From Niveispirillum sp943371025 (GTDB taxonomy: Bacteria > Pseudomonadota > Alphaproteobacteria > Azospirillales > Azospirillaceae), in the NCBI GenBank assembly GCA_943371025.1, contig CALRTC020000020.1:1-64000 (forward strand): a stretch of DNA of 64,000 nt. Reading direction: 5' to 3'. Of this stretch, positions 42,617 to 52,055 are shown piece by piece (position 1 is the stretch's first letter; every line of letters begins with the position of its first letter). The notes under the pieces were generated by a model that saw only the letters and a list, made by a program, of their open reading frames with translations, was not told the DNA's origin and searched no databases. A program made the position numbers and the translations under genes.

Positions 42617-45113
42617 GGCTGAAATAGGCCTGACTCAACAGGTTGGAGATTTCGGGCAGCAGCCGGGTCAACCGATCGGTCAGGTCGGCCAGGGCCAGCG
42701 GGTCGCGGGTCGGCTGTGGGTCGGCCACCATGAAGGCGGCTGTTTCCAGCAGGTCGTGGGCCAGCTTGGTGGGGCTGACCTCCAGCCCTTCAGCATCGAT
42801 GACGGGCAGCTTGCGCAACTGGCGCTGTACCGTTTTGATCTGGAACGCCAGGGAGCGCGGATGTTCATCATCGGCCAGCAGCAGCGACAGCACCGACTCC
42901 CGCCGGATGCCGACCGGATGACGGTCGCGATAGGCAGCACCGGCGGCCGCCAGTTCCAGCAGAACCGACAGGGCAGCGACAGCGCCCGCTGTGCCTGAAC
43001 CCAGGCCGCATCCGGTAAAGCCACCGACAATGCCGATGGCGCGTTCCAGCCGGCGACCCAGAACCAGGAAATGCCAGGCGGGCCCGCGCGACATGCCGTC
43101 CAGTTCCAGCCCGACCAGCGATGCCAGCAGGCGTGAAATCTCATCCAGCCGCAGGTGAACGGCCGCCGGGTCCGCCTTCAGCGGGCGCGACGCCACATCG
43201 TCCAGCACGGCCAGCACGCGGCTGAATTCCCCCGGCAACCGGTCGCGCACACCCGCAGCGGCGCGGCGCAGCCGGTCCATCGTGGCGCGCAAGCCCCCGG
43301 GATTGCTGCGGTCGGCCACAATTTCCAGCGCCTGACGCATGCCGCGCACGGCATCCGTCTGCGGCAGGCTGGCGATTTCCTGCGGGATCATGCCGACAAA
43401 GCCCATCAGGCGCAGGAGGGGAACCAGTTCCTCCTCCGCCCCCGGATGGGCATCATCGGACAGGCGACGGGCGGCGGCACGCAGCACGCGCACCGCCATA
43501 TCGGCCCGTTCGGCATAGCGCCCGACCCAGAACAGATGATCGGCGGCGCGCGACGGCAGGTCGCCCGCCCGCGGGCCTGTGTCACCCGTGCCGTCGGGCA
43601 GCATCGGCGGGCCGGAGCCGCGGCGGCGCGGCGTCTGGCCGATGGTGGCCCCGACGATCCAGACATCCTTGGCACCGGCACCCGTCTGTAACGATACGGA
43701 GGCGAAACGTTCGTCGGCGCTGATGCGGGCCAGCCCCCCCGACATGACCATCCAGTCGCCTTCAGGCGTGGCGCAGGCAAAGGCGCGCAGCACTAGGGGA
43801 CGCGCGATCTTGCGCCCATCCCGCCAGACCGGGGCGGTGGAGGGCACAACCGGCTCCTGCGCCACCCAATCCTGCGGACGCCGGCGGAGGGCGGCGGCAA
43901 GATCGGCCCGCCCGGCCGCATCCAGGTCGCAGCCATAGGTGGCCTTGTGCCCGAAACTGGAATAGGCGGGTCGGAACACCAGCCGGTCCAGACCTGCCAC
44001 CATTTCCGCCCGCTGCCGGGCGTCCCCGCCCCACAGGGTTGGCACCTCGGCCAGCAACGGCGCCTCACCCAGCAGATGGCGCGACAGGGCGCCCATCCAG
44101 GGCAGCAGTGCGACACTGTCGGTCAGGCCGCTGCCCAGGCCATTGCAGACCATGACATTGCCGGCGCGAACCGCTTCCACCAGCCCCGGCACACCCAGGA
44201 TGCTGTCGGGACGCAGTTCCAGCGGGTCGCAGAAATCATCATCGACGCGGCGCAGGATGACGTCGATCCGTTCCAGCCCGCCCAGGGTCTTCAGATAGAC
44301 GGCCTGATCACGCACCGTCAGGTCCGCGCCTTCGACCAGAATCAGGCCCAGATGCCGGGCCAGGAAGGCATGTTCGAAATATGCCTCGTTCAGGGGGCCG
44401 GGCGTCAGCAGGACGAGACGCGGGCTGCCATCGGGGCCGGACCGGCGGGGGGCCAGGGCGGAAAGGGTCTGACGCAGCTGTTCAAAGAAGGGCGTCAGCC
44501 GCTCGACATTGCAGGACCGGAACGACTCGGCCAGGGTCTGGCCCAGCACCACACGGTTTTCCAGGGCATAGCCCGTGCCGGTCGGGGCCTGGGTCCGGCA
44601 GGCCAGCACGCGCCAGATACCGTCGCGGTCACGCACCAGATCGGTGGCGACCAGGGTCAGTCGCGACCCGGCGGGCACGTCCAGGCCATGGCAGGCGCGC
44701 AGGAAGGCAGGATCCCCCAGCACCAGTGAGGCCGGCAGGACACCGTCGCGGATCAGTCGCTGTTCGCCGTAAAGATCGCCCAGCACCCGTTCCAGCAGGC
44801 GGGCGCGCTGTGCCACCCCCTCTGCGATCATCTGCCATTCCGACTGCGGCAGCAGCAACGGGATGGGATCAAGCGGCCAGGGCCGTTCCACGCCTTGCGG
44901 ATCGGCATAGGCGTGATAGGTCACGCCGTTCTGGAACAGCAGCCGGCGGCCGGCATCCCACCGCTCCTCCATCGAGGCGGCATCACTGGCGCCTGACGAG
45001 ATGAAGCCCTGCCAGTGCGCGCGCACATGCCCGTCGCCCGTGACCATCTCGTCCCAGGGTTCCGCAGAAGCGTCCGCACTGTCGCGGGCAAGATCAGCCA
45101 AGGCGTAAGTCAA
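42594..45113 (-). CDS. Circularly permuted ATP-grasp protein fused to an alpha-E domain
   Basis: An 839-residue fusion. Residues about 30-500 are the circularly permuted type 2 ATP-grasp family (DUF404/407): LFQNGVTYHAYADPQG, TPGPLNEAYFEHAFLARHLG, LRRVDDDFCDPLELRP and VFRPAYSSFGHKATYG. Residues about 525-835 are the helical alpha-E domain (DUF403), beginning LPSRAADHLFWVGRYAERAD. ATP-grasp enzymes ligate amino or carboxyl groups, and this pair is repeatedly linked to transglutaminases in a proposed peptide synthesis or modification system. The start is TTG 45113, overlapping the upstream DUF2126 gene by 20 bp. In many genomes the two domains are separate genes. Confidence 0.88.
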   Translation of the reverse strand: MTYALADLARDSADASAEPWDEMVTGDGHVRAHWQGFISSGASDAASMEERWDAGRRLLFQNGVTYHAYADPQGVERPWPLDPIPLLLPQSEWQMIAEGVAQRARLLERVLGDLYGEQRLIRDGVLPASLVLGDPAFLRACHGLDVPAGSRLTLVATDLVRDRDGIWRVLACRTQAPTGTGYALENRVVLGQTLAESFRSCNVERLTPFFEQLRQTLSALAPRRSGPDGSPRLVLLTPGPLNEAYFEHAFLARHLGLILVEGADLTVRDQAVYLKTLGGLERIDVILRRVDDDFCDPLELRPDSILGVPGLVEAVRAGNVMVCNGLGSGLTDSVALLPWMGALSRHLLGEAPLLAEVPTLWGGDARQRAEMVAGLDRLVFRPAYSSFGHKATYGCDLDAAGRADLAAALRRRPQDWVAQEPVVPSTAPVWRDGRKIARPLVLRAFACATPEGDWMVMSGGLARISADERFASVSLQTGAGAKDVWIVGATIGQTPRRRGSGPPMLPDGTGDTGPRAGDLPSRAADHLFWVGRYAERADMAVRVLRAAARRLSDDAHPGAEEELVPLLRLMGFVGMIPQEIASLPQTDAVRGMRQALEIVADRSNPGGLRATMDRLRRAAAGVRDRLPGEFSRVLAVLDDVASRPLKADPAAVHLRLDEISRLLASLVGLELDGMSRGPAWHFLVLGRRLERAIGIVGGFTGCGLGSGTAGAVAALSVLLELAAAGAAYRDRHPVGIRRESVLSLLLADDEHPRSLAFQIKTVQRQLRKLPVIDAEGLEVSPTKLAHDLLETAAFMVADPQPTRDPLALADLTDRLTRLLPEISNLLSQAYFSHVFARPT

Positions 45114-48100
45114 GGGTCAACGGAAACTCGGGGTTTCGGATCTCGATCGGTGCCGCCAAGGGCCCCGGCGTGTGGCCGAACGGGAAGAACCGTGCCAACC
45201 GCCGCCCCTCCGCCTCGTTGGCATTGACCGGGAAGGTGGTGAAGTTCCGCCCCCCGGGATGCGCGACGTGGTAGGTGCAGCCGCCGATCGAGCGCCCCGT
45301 CCAGCTATCCACGATATCGAAGATCAACGGTGTATGCACGGGTATCGTGGGGTGCAAACAGGTAGGGGGCTGCCATGCGCGGTACCGTACCCCCGCCACG
45401 AACTCCCCTTCCGTGCCGGTCGGGTGCAACGGAACCTTGCGTCCGTTGCAGGTGACGATGAACCGATCGTCGGTGGCACCGGCCAGCCGCAACTGTACCC
45501 GTTCCAGGCTGCTGTCGACGAAACGCACGGTTCCGCCGCCGCCCGGTTCCTCGCCCAGCACATGCCAGGGCTCCAGCGCGGTGCGCAGTTCCAGGGTCAG
45601 GCCGCGCTGGCTGACATGCCCCATCGTGGGGAAGCGGAAATTGATGTGCGGCTTGAACCAGCTTTCATCGAAGGCATAGCCGGCCCCGCGCAGGTCGGAC
45701 ACCACGTCCTGGATGTCCTGGGCCACGAAATGCGGCAGCATGAAGCGTTCATGCAGCTTGGTGCCCCAACGCACCAGCTTGGCCCGGTAGGGCTGCTTCC
45801 AGAACCAGGCGATCAGCGTGCGCAGCAGCAACTGCTGCACCAGACTCATCTGCGCATGCGGCGGCATTTCAAAGCTGCGCAGTTCCAGCAGGCCCAGCCG
45901 GCCCGTGGAACTGTCGGGGCTGTACAGCTTGTCGATGCAGAATTCGCTGCGGTGGGTGTTGCCCTGCACATCGACCAGCAGATGGCGCAGGGCCCGGTCG
46001 ACCAGCCAAGGCGGACAGTTGGTGCCGGCTTCGTCAAGAATCTTGAAGGCGATTTCCAGCTCGTAAAGACTGTCATGCCGCGCCTCGTCCACGCGCGGAT
46101 GCTGGCTGGTCGGGCCGATGAAGGTTCCGGAGAACAGGAAGGACAGGGCCGGATGGTTCTGCCAGTAGGTCAGCAGCGAGCGCAGCACGTCCGGCCGGCG
46201 CAGGAACGGGCTGTCGGCGGGCGTCGGCCCGCCGACCACGACATGGTTGCCGCCGCCCGTGCCGACATGGCGGCCGTCCAGCGCGAATTTCTCCGTCGCC
46301 AGCCGGCTTTGCCGCGCATCCTCGTAAAGGTCGGTGGTGTTGCGCACCAGTTCATCCCAGCTGGACGCGGGATGGATATTCACCTCGATCACGCCCGGAT
46401 CGGGTGTGACGGCAATGCTGTCCAGGCGCGGGTCCTTGGGCGGGCCATAGCCTTCCAACACCACCGGCATGTCGAGTTCGACGCAGGTCGCCTCGATCGC
46501 CGCGATCAGCTCCACCCAATCTTCCAGGTAGGAGGTGGGGGGCATGAAGATGTAGAGACGGCCGTCGCGCGGTTCCACGCACAGGGCCGTGCGGACCACC
46601 CACCAGGCAGACTCGCCCTTGTCGGGAACCGACTCGCGCACGTCGGCCATGCGGCGACGCTGCTCGATGCCTTCGGTCCAGCCCTTGTTCTCGGACATCT
46701 GCTGGGAAATCTGTTCATAGGCCGGCAGCGGCGGACGATTGTCGAACGGGTCCTGTTCGTAATGATAGGGATATTGAGCAGGCGCCACCCAAGGCAGAGA
46801 GCCCAAGGGCAGGCGGTAACCCACGGGGCTGTCGCCCGGGGCCAGCAGCAGCTTTTCCGTACGTGTCGCCCAACCCGACGACAGCCAGACGGGACCCGTC
46901 GCCTCGTGCCGGCGGTTCAGCGGCAGGGCGAATCCGATGGGCTGGTCCAGTCCGCGCTCAAACACCCTGGCCAGGCGTTCGCGCTCCTCAGCACTCTCCA
47001 GCTTGCTGTCGAACGGGTCGACATTGATGGGAAGCTTGCGTTCCTTATTGATGTAGTACCAGGGGTCCTCGAACGCCGCGCGGGCGAAGGAGCCGGGGAT
47101 GCCCAGCTTTTCCGCCAGGGTGGTGATGTAGGCCTCGGCATGCTCGGCCTTGAAGCCGTAATCCTTGCGCTCGTCCGCCTGATATTCGTCATGCGTCCAC
47201 AGCGCATCGCCATCCTTGCGCCAGTAAAGCTGCAGCGCCCAGCGGGGCAGGCTTTCGCCGGGATACCATTTGCCCTGGCCGAAATGCAGCAGCCCGCCCG
47301 GGGCGAAGCGCCGCTTCAGCCGGCGGATCAGGTCGCCGGACAGCAGGCGCTTGGTCGGGCCCAGGGCGGATGTATTCCATTCCGCCCCATCCATATCGTC
47401 AATGGAAATGAAGGTCGGCTCGCCCCCCATGGTCAGGCGCACATCGCCATCCACCAACTCCCGGTCCACCTTATGGCCCAGGGCCTCGATGGCGGCCCAT
47501 TGCTCGGGCCAATAGGGTTTGGTCGTGCGCGGCTGTTCTTGGATGCGGGTGACCGACATCTGGTGTTCGAACGACACCTCGCACAGTTCCAGCCCGCCCG
47601 TCACGGGGGCGGCACTGAACGGGTCGGGCGTGCAGGCGACGGGGATATGCCCTTCACCGGCCATCAGGCCTGAAGTCGGGTCCAGCCCGATCCAACCCGC
47701 ACCCGGCAGGTAAACCTCGCACCAGGCATGCAGGTCGGTGAAATCGGCCGTGGGGCCTTCCGGTCCTTCCAGCGGCTTCTGGTCGGCGACAAGCTGGATC
47801 AGGTAACCCGACGCGAAGCGCGCGGCCAAGCCCAGATGGCGCAATGCCTGCACCATCAGCCAGGCGCTGTCACGGCACGACCCGGTGCATTTCTCCAGTG
47901 TCTCTTCCGGGGTCTGCACCCCCGGCTCCAGCCGGATGACATAGCCGATCGCATTTTGCAGCTTGGCATTCAGGCCCATCAGGAAATTGACGGTCGGCTG
48001 TTCGGACCGGTCGATTTCCGCCAGAAAGGCCGATAAGAGGGGACCGGCCGGTTCCGTCTCCAGGAATGGCTTCAGTTCCTTGGCCAGCAACGGGTCATAG

Positions 48101-48414
48101 TCAAAGGGTACCTTCTCCGCCGCCGGCTCCAGGAAGAAGTCGAACGGGTTGACGGCAGCCAGATCGGCCACCAGATCGACCTCCAGCGTGAATTCCGTCG
48201 TCTTTTCCGGAAAGACGAAGCGGGCCAGCCAGTTGGACTGCGGGTCCTGCTGCCAGTTCAGGAAATGCTTCTTCGGCGTAACCTTCAGCGAATAGGAGAG
48301 GATCGGCGTTCGGGAATGTGGCGCAGGGCGGAGCCGGACCACCTGCGGGCCCAGGTTGACGGGCCGATCGTACCGGTAGACGGTCTTGTGGTTCAACGCG
48401 ACATGAATGCCCAT
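45094..48414 (-). CDS. Large transglutaminase-like protein with DUF2126 domain
   Basis: A 1106-residue protein. The N-terminal 300 residues hold a beta domain (HKTVYRYDRPVNLGPQVVRL) and a transglutaminase core with Cys in CTGSCRDSAWL, His in DLHAWCEVY and Asp in GLDPTSGL. The remaining 800 residues are DUF2126 (for example RLTMGGEPTFISIDD and GTGGGNHVVVGG), a large domain related to amidoligase-type enzymes. ATG 48414 has AGGGGCG at good spacing and starts the beta domain. It is first of the DUF2126/ATP-grasp-alpha-E/transglutaminase operon. Its biological product is unknown. Confidence 0.9.
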   Translation of the reverse strand: MGIHVALNHKTVYRYDRPVNLGPQVVRLRPAPHSRTPILSYSLKVTPKKHFLNWQQDPQSNWLARFVFPEKTTEFTLEVDLVADLAAVNPFDFFLEPAAEKVPFDYDPLLAKELKPFLETEPAGPLLSAFLAEIDRSEQPTVNFLMGLNAKLQNAIGYVIRLEPGVQTPEETLEKCTGSCRDSAWLMVQALRHLGLAARFASGYLIQLVADQKPLEGPEGPTADFTDLHAWCEVYLPGAGWIGLDPTSGLMAGEGHIPVACTPDPFSAAPVTGGLELCEVSFEHQMSVTRIQEQPRTTKPYWPEQWAAIEALGHKVDRELVDGDVRLTMGGEPTFISIDDMDGAEWNTSALGPTKRLLSGDLIRRLKRRFAPGGLLHFGQGKWYPGESLPRWALQLYWRKDGDALWTHDEYQADERKDYGFKAEHAEAYITTLAEKLGIPGSFARAAFEDPWYYINKERKLPINVDPFDSKLESAEERERLARVFERGLDQPIGFALPLNRRHEATGPVWLSSGWATRTEKLLLAPGDSPVGYRLPLGSLPWVAPAQYPYHYEQDPFDNRPPLPAYEQISQQMSENKGWTEGIEQRRRMADVRESVPDKGESAWWVVRTALCVEPRDGRLYIFMPPTSYLEDWVELIAAIEATCVELDMPVVLEGYGPPKDPRLDSIAVTPDPGVIEVNIHPASSWDELVRNTTDLYEDARQSRLATEKFALDGRHVGTGGGNHVVVGGPTPADSPFLRRPDVLRSLLTYWQNHPALSFLFSGTFIGPTSQHPRVDEARHDSLYELEIAFKILDEAGTNCPPWLVDRALRHLLVDVQGNTHRSEFCIDKLYSPDSSTGRLGLLELRSFEMPPHAQMSLVQQLLLRTLIAWFWKQPYRAKLVRWGTKLHERFMLPHFVAQDIQDVVSDLRGAGYAFDESWFKPHINFRFPTMGHVSQRGLTLELRTALEPWHVLGEEPGGGGTVRFVDSSLERVQLRLAGATDDRFIVTCNGRKVPLHPTGTEGEFVAGVRYRAWQPPTCLHPTIPVHTPLIFDIVDSWTGRSIGGCTYHVAHPGGRNFTTFPVNANEAEGRRLARFFPFGHTPGPLAAPIEIRNPEFPLTLDLRLG

Positions 48415-48514
48415 TCGCCCCTGTCCCCCACTGATCCCTGTTTGCCGATTGGTCGGCAGCCGTGACGGTAGCACCAAAAGAGGAGGGGGTTAAGGTGCGT
48501 TGCAGCAATTGTTG

Positions 48515-49522
48515 TCAGGCGGAAGGGCGGGGTGCGCGTCGGACCGCACTGGGCGGGGCGTCAAAAAACCGGCCCCAGGCGCGCCGCAGCTGGCGTGTGG
48601 ACCCGAAACCGGCGCGTTCGGCCACGGCTTCCATGTCCAGCCGGGAATTTTCGATCATCCGGCGGGCCAGCCCGACGCGCAGCCGGTTGACATAGTCCGG
48701 AACCGTCATGCCCGCATGTTCGCGGAACAGGCGCGACAGGTGGCGCGGACTTGCATGGGCGATATCGGCCAGACCGGTCAGCGACCAATCCCGCGCCGGA
48801 TCGGCGGCGATCGCGTCCTGCACGCGGTGGATGGCCGGGTGCAGATGGTTACGCCCCTCCAGCCAGGGCGAAAGCTGCGGGTCGGCGCCGGCCCGGCGCA
48901 GATAGACGACCAGATAGCGGGCCACCGCCGTGGCCACCCCCGGCCCGCACAGCCGACCCACCAGATGCAAGGCCAGATCGATGCCGGCCGTGATGCCGGC
49001 GCTGCTCCAGCATTGCCCGTCTTCCACATAAAGACGGTTCTCCAGCACGCGGCAGCTTGGCGCCGCATCGCGGAGCTGGTCATAGGAGCTATGATGGGTG
49101 GTGCAGGCGCGACCATCCATCAGGCCGGCGCGTGCGGCCGTGACCGCCCCCGAACAGATGGACATGACCAGGTGCGACGGCCGCACGGTACGGCGCAGCC
49201 AGTCGACGATCACCTGTTCCTGCACGTCATCGGCCCGCACATCCTGGCCCGGCAGCGGGTCGATATTGCCCGACAGCATGATGATGGCGTCTGCCGGCAT
49301 GCGGTCGGGCAGCGGGGCGATATGGCTCAGGACCAGCCCCACCGAACAGGCCAGTTCCGGCATCGGCCCCACGAACTGCATGTCGAAGCGGATGGCCGAC
49401 TGTTCCACCCCGGCCCTGCGCAGCACCTCCGCCGGGCCGGCCACATCCAGCAGCATGGTCCGTGGCGGCAGCACGACATAGACGGGAAGGGTGCGAACGG
49501 TTCCGGCCACCGCATCGATCAT
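48515..49522 (-). CDS. GlxA-family transcriptional regulator (DJ-1/PfpI plus AraC)
   Basis: A 335-residue regulator. Residues about 10-185 are a DJ-1/PfpI-like amidotransferase fold (VYVVLPPRTMLLDVAGPAEV, with SICSGAVTAARAGLMDGRA at the nucleophile elbow). Residues about 225-330 are an AraC/XylS double helix-turn-helix (SPRHLSRLFREHAGMTVPDY). It probably senses a metabolite and controls nearby genes. ATG 49522 lies 2 bp after the stop of the isochorismatase-like gene, so the two are co-transcribed and the hydrolase may belong to the regulated pathway. Confidence 0.88.
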   Translation of the reverse strand: MIDAVAGTVRTLPVYVVLPPRTMLLDVAGPAEVLRRAGVEQSAIRFDMQFVGPMPELACSVGLVLSHIAPLPDRMPADAIIMLSGNIDPLPGQDVRADDVQEQVIVDWLRRTVRPSHLVMSICSGAVTAARAGLMDGRACTTHHSSYDQLRDAAPSCRVLENRLYVEDGQCWSSAGITAGIDLALHLVGRLCGPGVATAVARYLVVYLRRAGADPQLSPWLEGRNHLHPAIHRVQDAIAADPARDWSLTGLADIAHASPRHLSRLFREHAGMTVPDYVNRLRVGLARRMIENSRLDMEAVAERAGFGSTRQLRRAWGRFFDAPPSAVRRAPRPSA

Positions 49523-49524
49523 GG

Positions 49525-50103
49525 TCAGGCCGCCTTGCGCTGGTCGTTTTCGGTCGTGGCCCGGGCCAAGGCCTGTTCCACGGTGACGATGCTGGCGAAG
49601 CGGCCGTTCAGGACCAGTTCGGTGCGGGCCGTGATCTCATCGGCCGTCCAGGTCCTGCCCTGGGTGTCGGTCATCGGGAAGGTCAGCGTTGCCTCTGTCA
49701 CATAATCGACGGCATAGCCCAGGTCGGAGGCGTGGCGCGTCGTCGTCTCGCAGCATTGTTCGGTGCGGATGCCGCAGATGATGACGCGGCGAATGCCGTT
49801 CGCCACCAGCCAGATGTCAAGGCCGCTGCCGACCAGGGCACTGTGGCGTGACTTTTCGAATACCGCGTCGGCGGGCACCCGCGCCGGGGTCAGGGGCACG
49901 ATGGTGCCGGATGCCTTGGAAAAGGGGCCTTCCGCGTCGACATGGAAGACCTGGGCGATGCGCAGCCCCGCAGCCTTTGCCCCGTCGATCAAGGTCTGGA
50001 CCCGTTCCACGAAGCGGGGAAGGTCCTTTTCCTGCCAGTAGGAACGCTGGCGAAAACTCTCCTGCACATCGACGACGATCAGGGCGGTGTCACGGGCGGA
50101 CAT
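49525..50103 (-). CDS. Isochorismatase-family cysteine hydrolase
   Basis: A 192-residue hydrolase with the family triad: Asp in LIVVDVQESF, Lys in FEKSRHSAL and Cys in GIRTEQCCETT. Relatives act on nicotinamide, N-carbamoyl compounds or isochorismate, so the substrate is open. ATG 50103 is preferred over 50115 because GGAG is placed about 8 nt before it. It is first of a two-gene unit with the GlxA-type regulator. Confidence 0.85.
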   Translation of the reverse strand: MSARDTALIVVDVQESFRQRSYWQEKDLPRFVERVQTLIDGAKAAGLRIAQVFHVDAEGPFSKASGTIVPLTPARVPADAVFEKSRHSALVGSGLDIWLVANGIRRVIICGIRTEQCCETTTRHASDLGYAVDYVTEATLTFPMTDTQGRTWTADEITARTELVLNGRFASIVTVEQALARATTENDQRKAA

Positions 50104-50407
50104 TTCATGCTCCATCTGGATGGTGATGGCCGTGACTTTAGGAAGGACCGATGATAGCCGAAAGGCACGCGCCGGACCAGGAGCGGACGGAAAAGGACAT
50201 TCCTGCGGTCACGACGCGGCCATGGGATGCCCGCCATGTGGCATTGGCACGCGGCGGCGGCATCGAATATGCAAGAATTCGTGGCGGCTTTGGCGCAAAT
50301 CCATGGAAAGCGTTGAATCGGCTTGGTATCATTCCGGTTCGACAGCGATGCCGGATTCGCCTTGGGCGCAGAGGGGCGGGACGGATGTCGGATGGGGGTA
50401 GCACAGC
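50104..50407. other. Intergenic region upstream of the flagellar operon
   Basis: These 304 bp separate the divergent isochorismatase gene from fliL and must hold both promoters. A sigma-54-like element is noted at 50282-50297. No credible gene is seen on either strand. Confidence 0.45.
50282..50297 (+). promoter_or_regulatory. Weak sigma-54-like promoter candidate for fliL
   Basis: TGGCGGCTTTGGCGCA keeps the essential GG and GC dinucleotides at the -24/-12 spacing (TGG-N10-GC) about 110 bp upstream of fliL. The other consensus positions match poorly. A better -24 word (TTGGCACG, 50246-50253) lacks a -12 partner. Sigma-54 control of flagellar genes is common in Azospirillum-like bacteria, but this site is only a candidate. 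Confidence 0.2.
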
Positions 50408-50950
50408 ATGACGTCGATGGAGACCGATGGCGGATCCACGGAAACCGAGGTGCCGCGAAAGAAGCTGAGCGGGAAGAAGATCGTCCTGTTCTTCGTTCTG
50501 CCCATCCTGCTGATCGGGGCCGGTGCCGCCGCTGCCTTCTTCACCGGTGCGCTTGACGGCTTGCTGGGCAAGAAGCACGAGGGTGACGCGGAGCATGCAG
50601 AAGAGGCGCACGCAGAGCCGGAGCTGCCCCCCTATCATGGTCCGACGCCCTATGAGGATGTGCCCGACATGCTGGTCAACCTGAACACGGGCGAGCGTCG
50701 GGCCACGCTGCTGAAGCTGGGCATCAAGCTGGAACTGTCGCGACCGGAGGAGAGGGTGGCAATCCAGGAGGCGATGCCCCGCATTACCGACGCCTTCCAG
50801 GTCTATCTGCGCGAGTTGAAGGTGGATGATCTGCGCGGGTCCGCCGGCATGTACCGCCTGCGGGAGGAACTGTTGATGCGCGTCAATGCCGTGACCGCCC
50901 CGGTAAAGGTCAAGGACGTCTTGATCGGCGAATTCCTGATTCAGCAATGA
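50408..50950 (+). CDS. fliL: Flagellar basal-body-associated protein FliL
   Basis: A 180-residue single-pass inner-membrane protein that encircles the stators and supports torque. A cytosolic Lys-rich N-terminus leads into a transmembrane helix (about 24-46, KIVLFFVLPILLIGAG), then an acidic linker with EHAEEAHAEPE and the periplasmic domain (DMLVNLNTGERRATLLKLGI, ending IGEFLIQQ). ATG 50408 starts it; the ATG three codons later is a possible alternative. It is first of a long flagellar operon. Confidence 0.92.
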   Translation: MTSMETDGGSTETEVPRKKLSGKKIVLFFVLPILLIGAGAAAAFFTGALDGLLGKKHEGDAEHAEEAHAEPELPPYHGPTPYEDVPDMLVNLNTGERRATLLKLGIKLELSRPEERVAIQEAMPRITDAFQVYLRELKVDDLRGSAGMYRLREELLMRVNAVTAPVKVKDVLIGEFLIQQ

Positions 50951-50969
50951 TGACGCAAGAGGGTACGTG

Positions 50970-52055
50970 ATGGCCGGGCCCGAGGAGCTGAGTGAAGAAG
51001 AACGGATGGCCGCCGAATGGGCGGCCATGGCCGATGAGGGGGCCGGCGACGCCTTTGGTGACCTTGGCGGCGGCGGGGGCGGCGGGGCCACGCGCGTCCT
51101 GAACCAGGACGAAATCGACAGCCTGCTGGGTTTTGACAAGGACGGCGGCGGCGACGGCGACAATACCGGCGTCATGGCGCTGGTGAACTCCGCCCTGGTC
51201 AATTACGAACGTCTGCCCATGCTGGAGGTGGTGTTCGACCGCCTTGTCCGCATGATGTCGACATCGTTGCGCAATTTCACCTCCGACAATGTCGAAGTCA
51301 GCCTGGACCAGATCAGCTCCGTCCGCTTTGGTGACTACCTGAACTCCATCCCGCTGCCGGCCATGCTGGCCGTGTTCAAGGCGGAGGAATGGGACAATTA
51401 TGGCCTGATGGTCATCGACTCGGCGCTGATCTATTCCATCGTGGACGTGCTGCTGGGCGGCCGTCGCGGCACCGCGGCCATGCGTATCGAAGGCCGTCCC
51501 TATACGACCATCGAACGCAATCTGGTCGAACGCATGGTGCATGTGGTGCTGTCGGACCTGTCGGCCGCGTTTGATCCGCTGTCGCCGGTGACCTTCCGCT
51601 TCGACCGCCTGGAAACCAACCCCCGCTTCGCCACCATCGCCCGCCAGGCCAACGCCGCCGTGCTGGTGAAGCTGCGCATCGACATGGAAGATCGCGGCGG
51701 CCGCCTGGAACTGCTGATCCCCTATGCCACCCTGGAACCTGTGCGCGAACTGCTGCTGCAGATGTTTATGGGTGAAAAGTTCGGTCGCGACAGCATCTGG
51801 GAAACCCACCTGGCATCGGAACTGTGGCAGACGGATGTGCATCTGTCGGCCGTGCTGGATGAAATCGTGCTGCCCTTGAACGAAGTGCTGTCGTGGCGCG
51901 TCGGCAGCCGTGTGCTGCTGAACGTGGCGCCGGATGAAACCATTGAACTGCGCTGCGGCGATGTGCCCATGTTCCTGGGTCGCATGGGCCGCAAGGGCGG
52001 TAACATCGCTGTACGCATCGACCGTGAAGCCCCCAAGCCGGAGTCGCAGCCATGA
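50970..52055 (+). CDS. fliM: Flagellar motor switch protein FliM
   Basis: The 361-residue C-ring protein that receives CheY-P. The CheY-binding motif VLNQDEIDSLLGF is at residues 43-55, behind an acidic, Gly-rich N-terminal extension (a poly-Gly run near 34-39). The CheC-like middle domain has SVRFGDYLNSIPLPAMLAVF and the FliN-like C-terminal domain VGSRVLLNVAPDETIELRCG. ATG 50970 follows AGAGGG; a GTG one codon earlier is possible. Its stop overlaps the next gene (ATGA). Confidence 0.95.
   Translation: MAGPEELSEEERMAAEWAAMADEGAGDAFGDLGGGGGGGATRVLNQDEIDSLLGFDKDGGGDGDNTGVMALVNSALVNYERLPMLEVVFDRLVRMMSTSLRNFTSDNVEVSLDQISSVRFGDYLNSIPLPAMLAVFKAEEWDNYGLMVIDSALIYSIVDVLLGGRRGTAAMRIEGRPYTTIERNLVERMVHVVLSDLSAAFDPLSPVTFRFDRLETNPRFATIARQANAAVLVKLRIDMEDRGGRLELLIPYATLEPVRELLLQMFMGEKFGRDSIWETHLASELWQTDVHLSAVLDEIVLPLNEVLSWRVGSRVLLNVAPDETIELRCGDVPMFLGRMGRKGGNIAVRIDREAPKPESQP

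Noticed and set aside
45172..47673. A long open frame antisense to the DUF2126 gene
   Set aside because: The same cause: GC-rich shadow of a secure gene, with no homology and no start signal.
50246..50253. A sigma-54 promoter at TTGGCACG
   Set aside because: The -24 word is good but no GC-containing -12 element occurs at the required distance.
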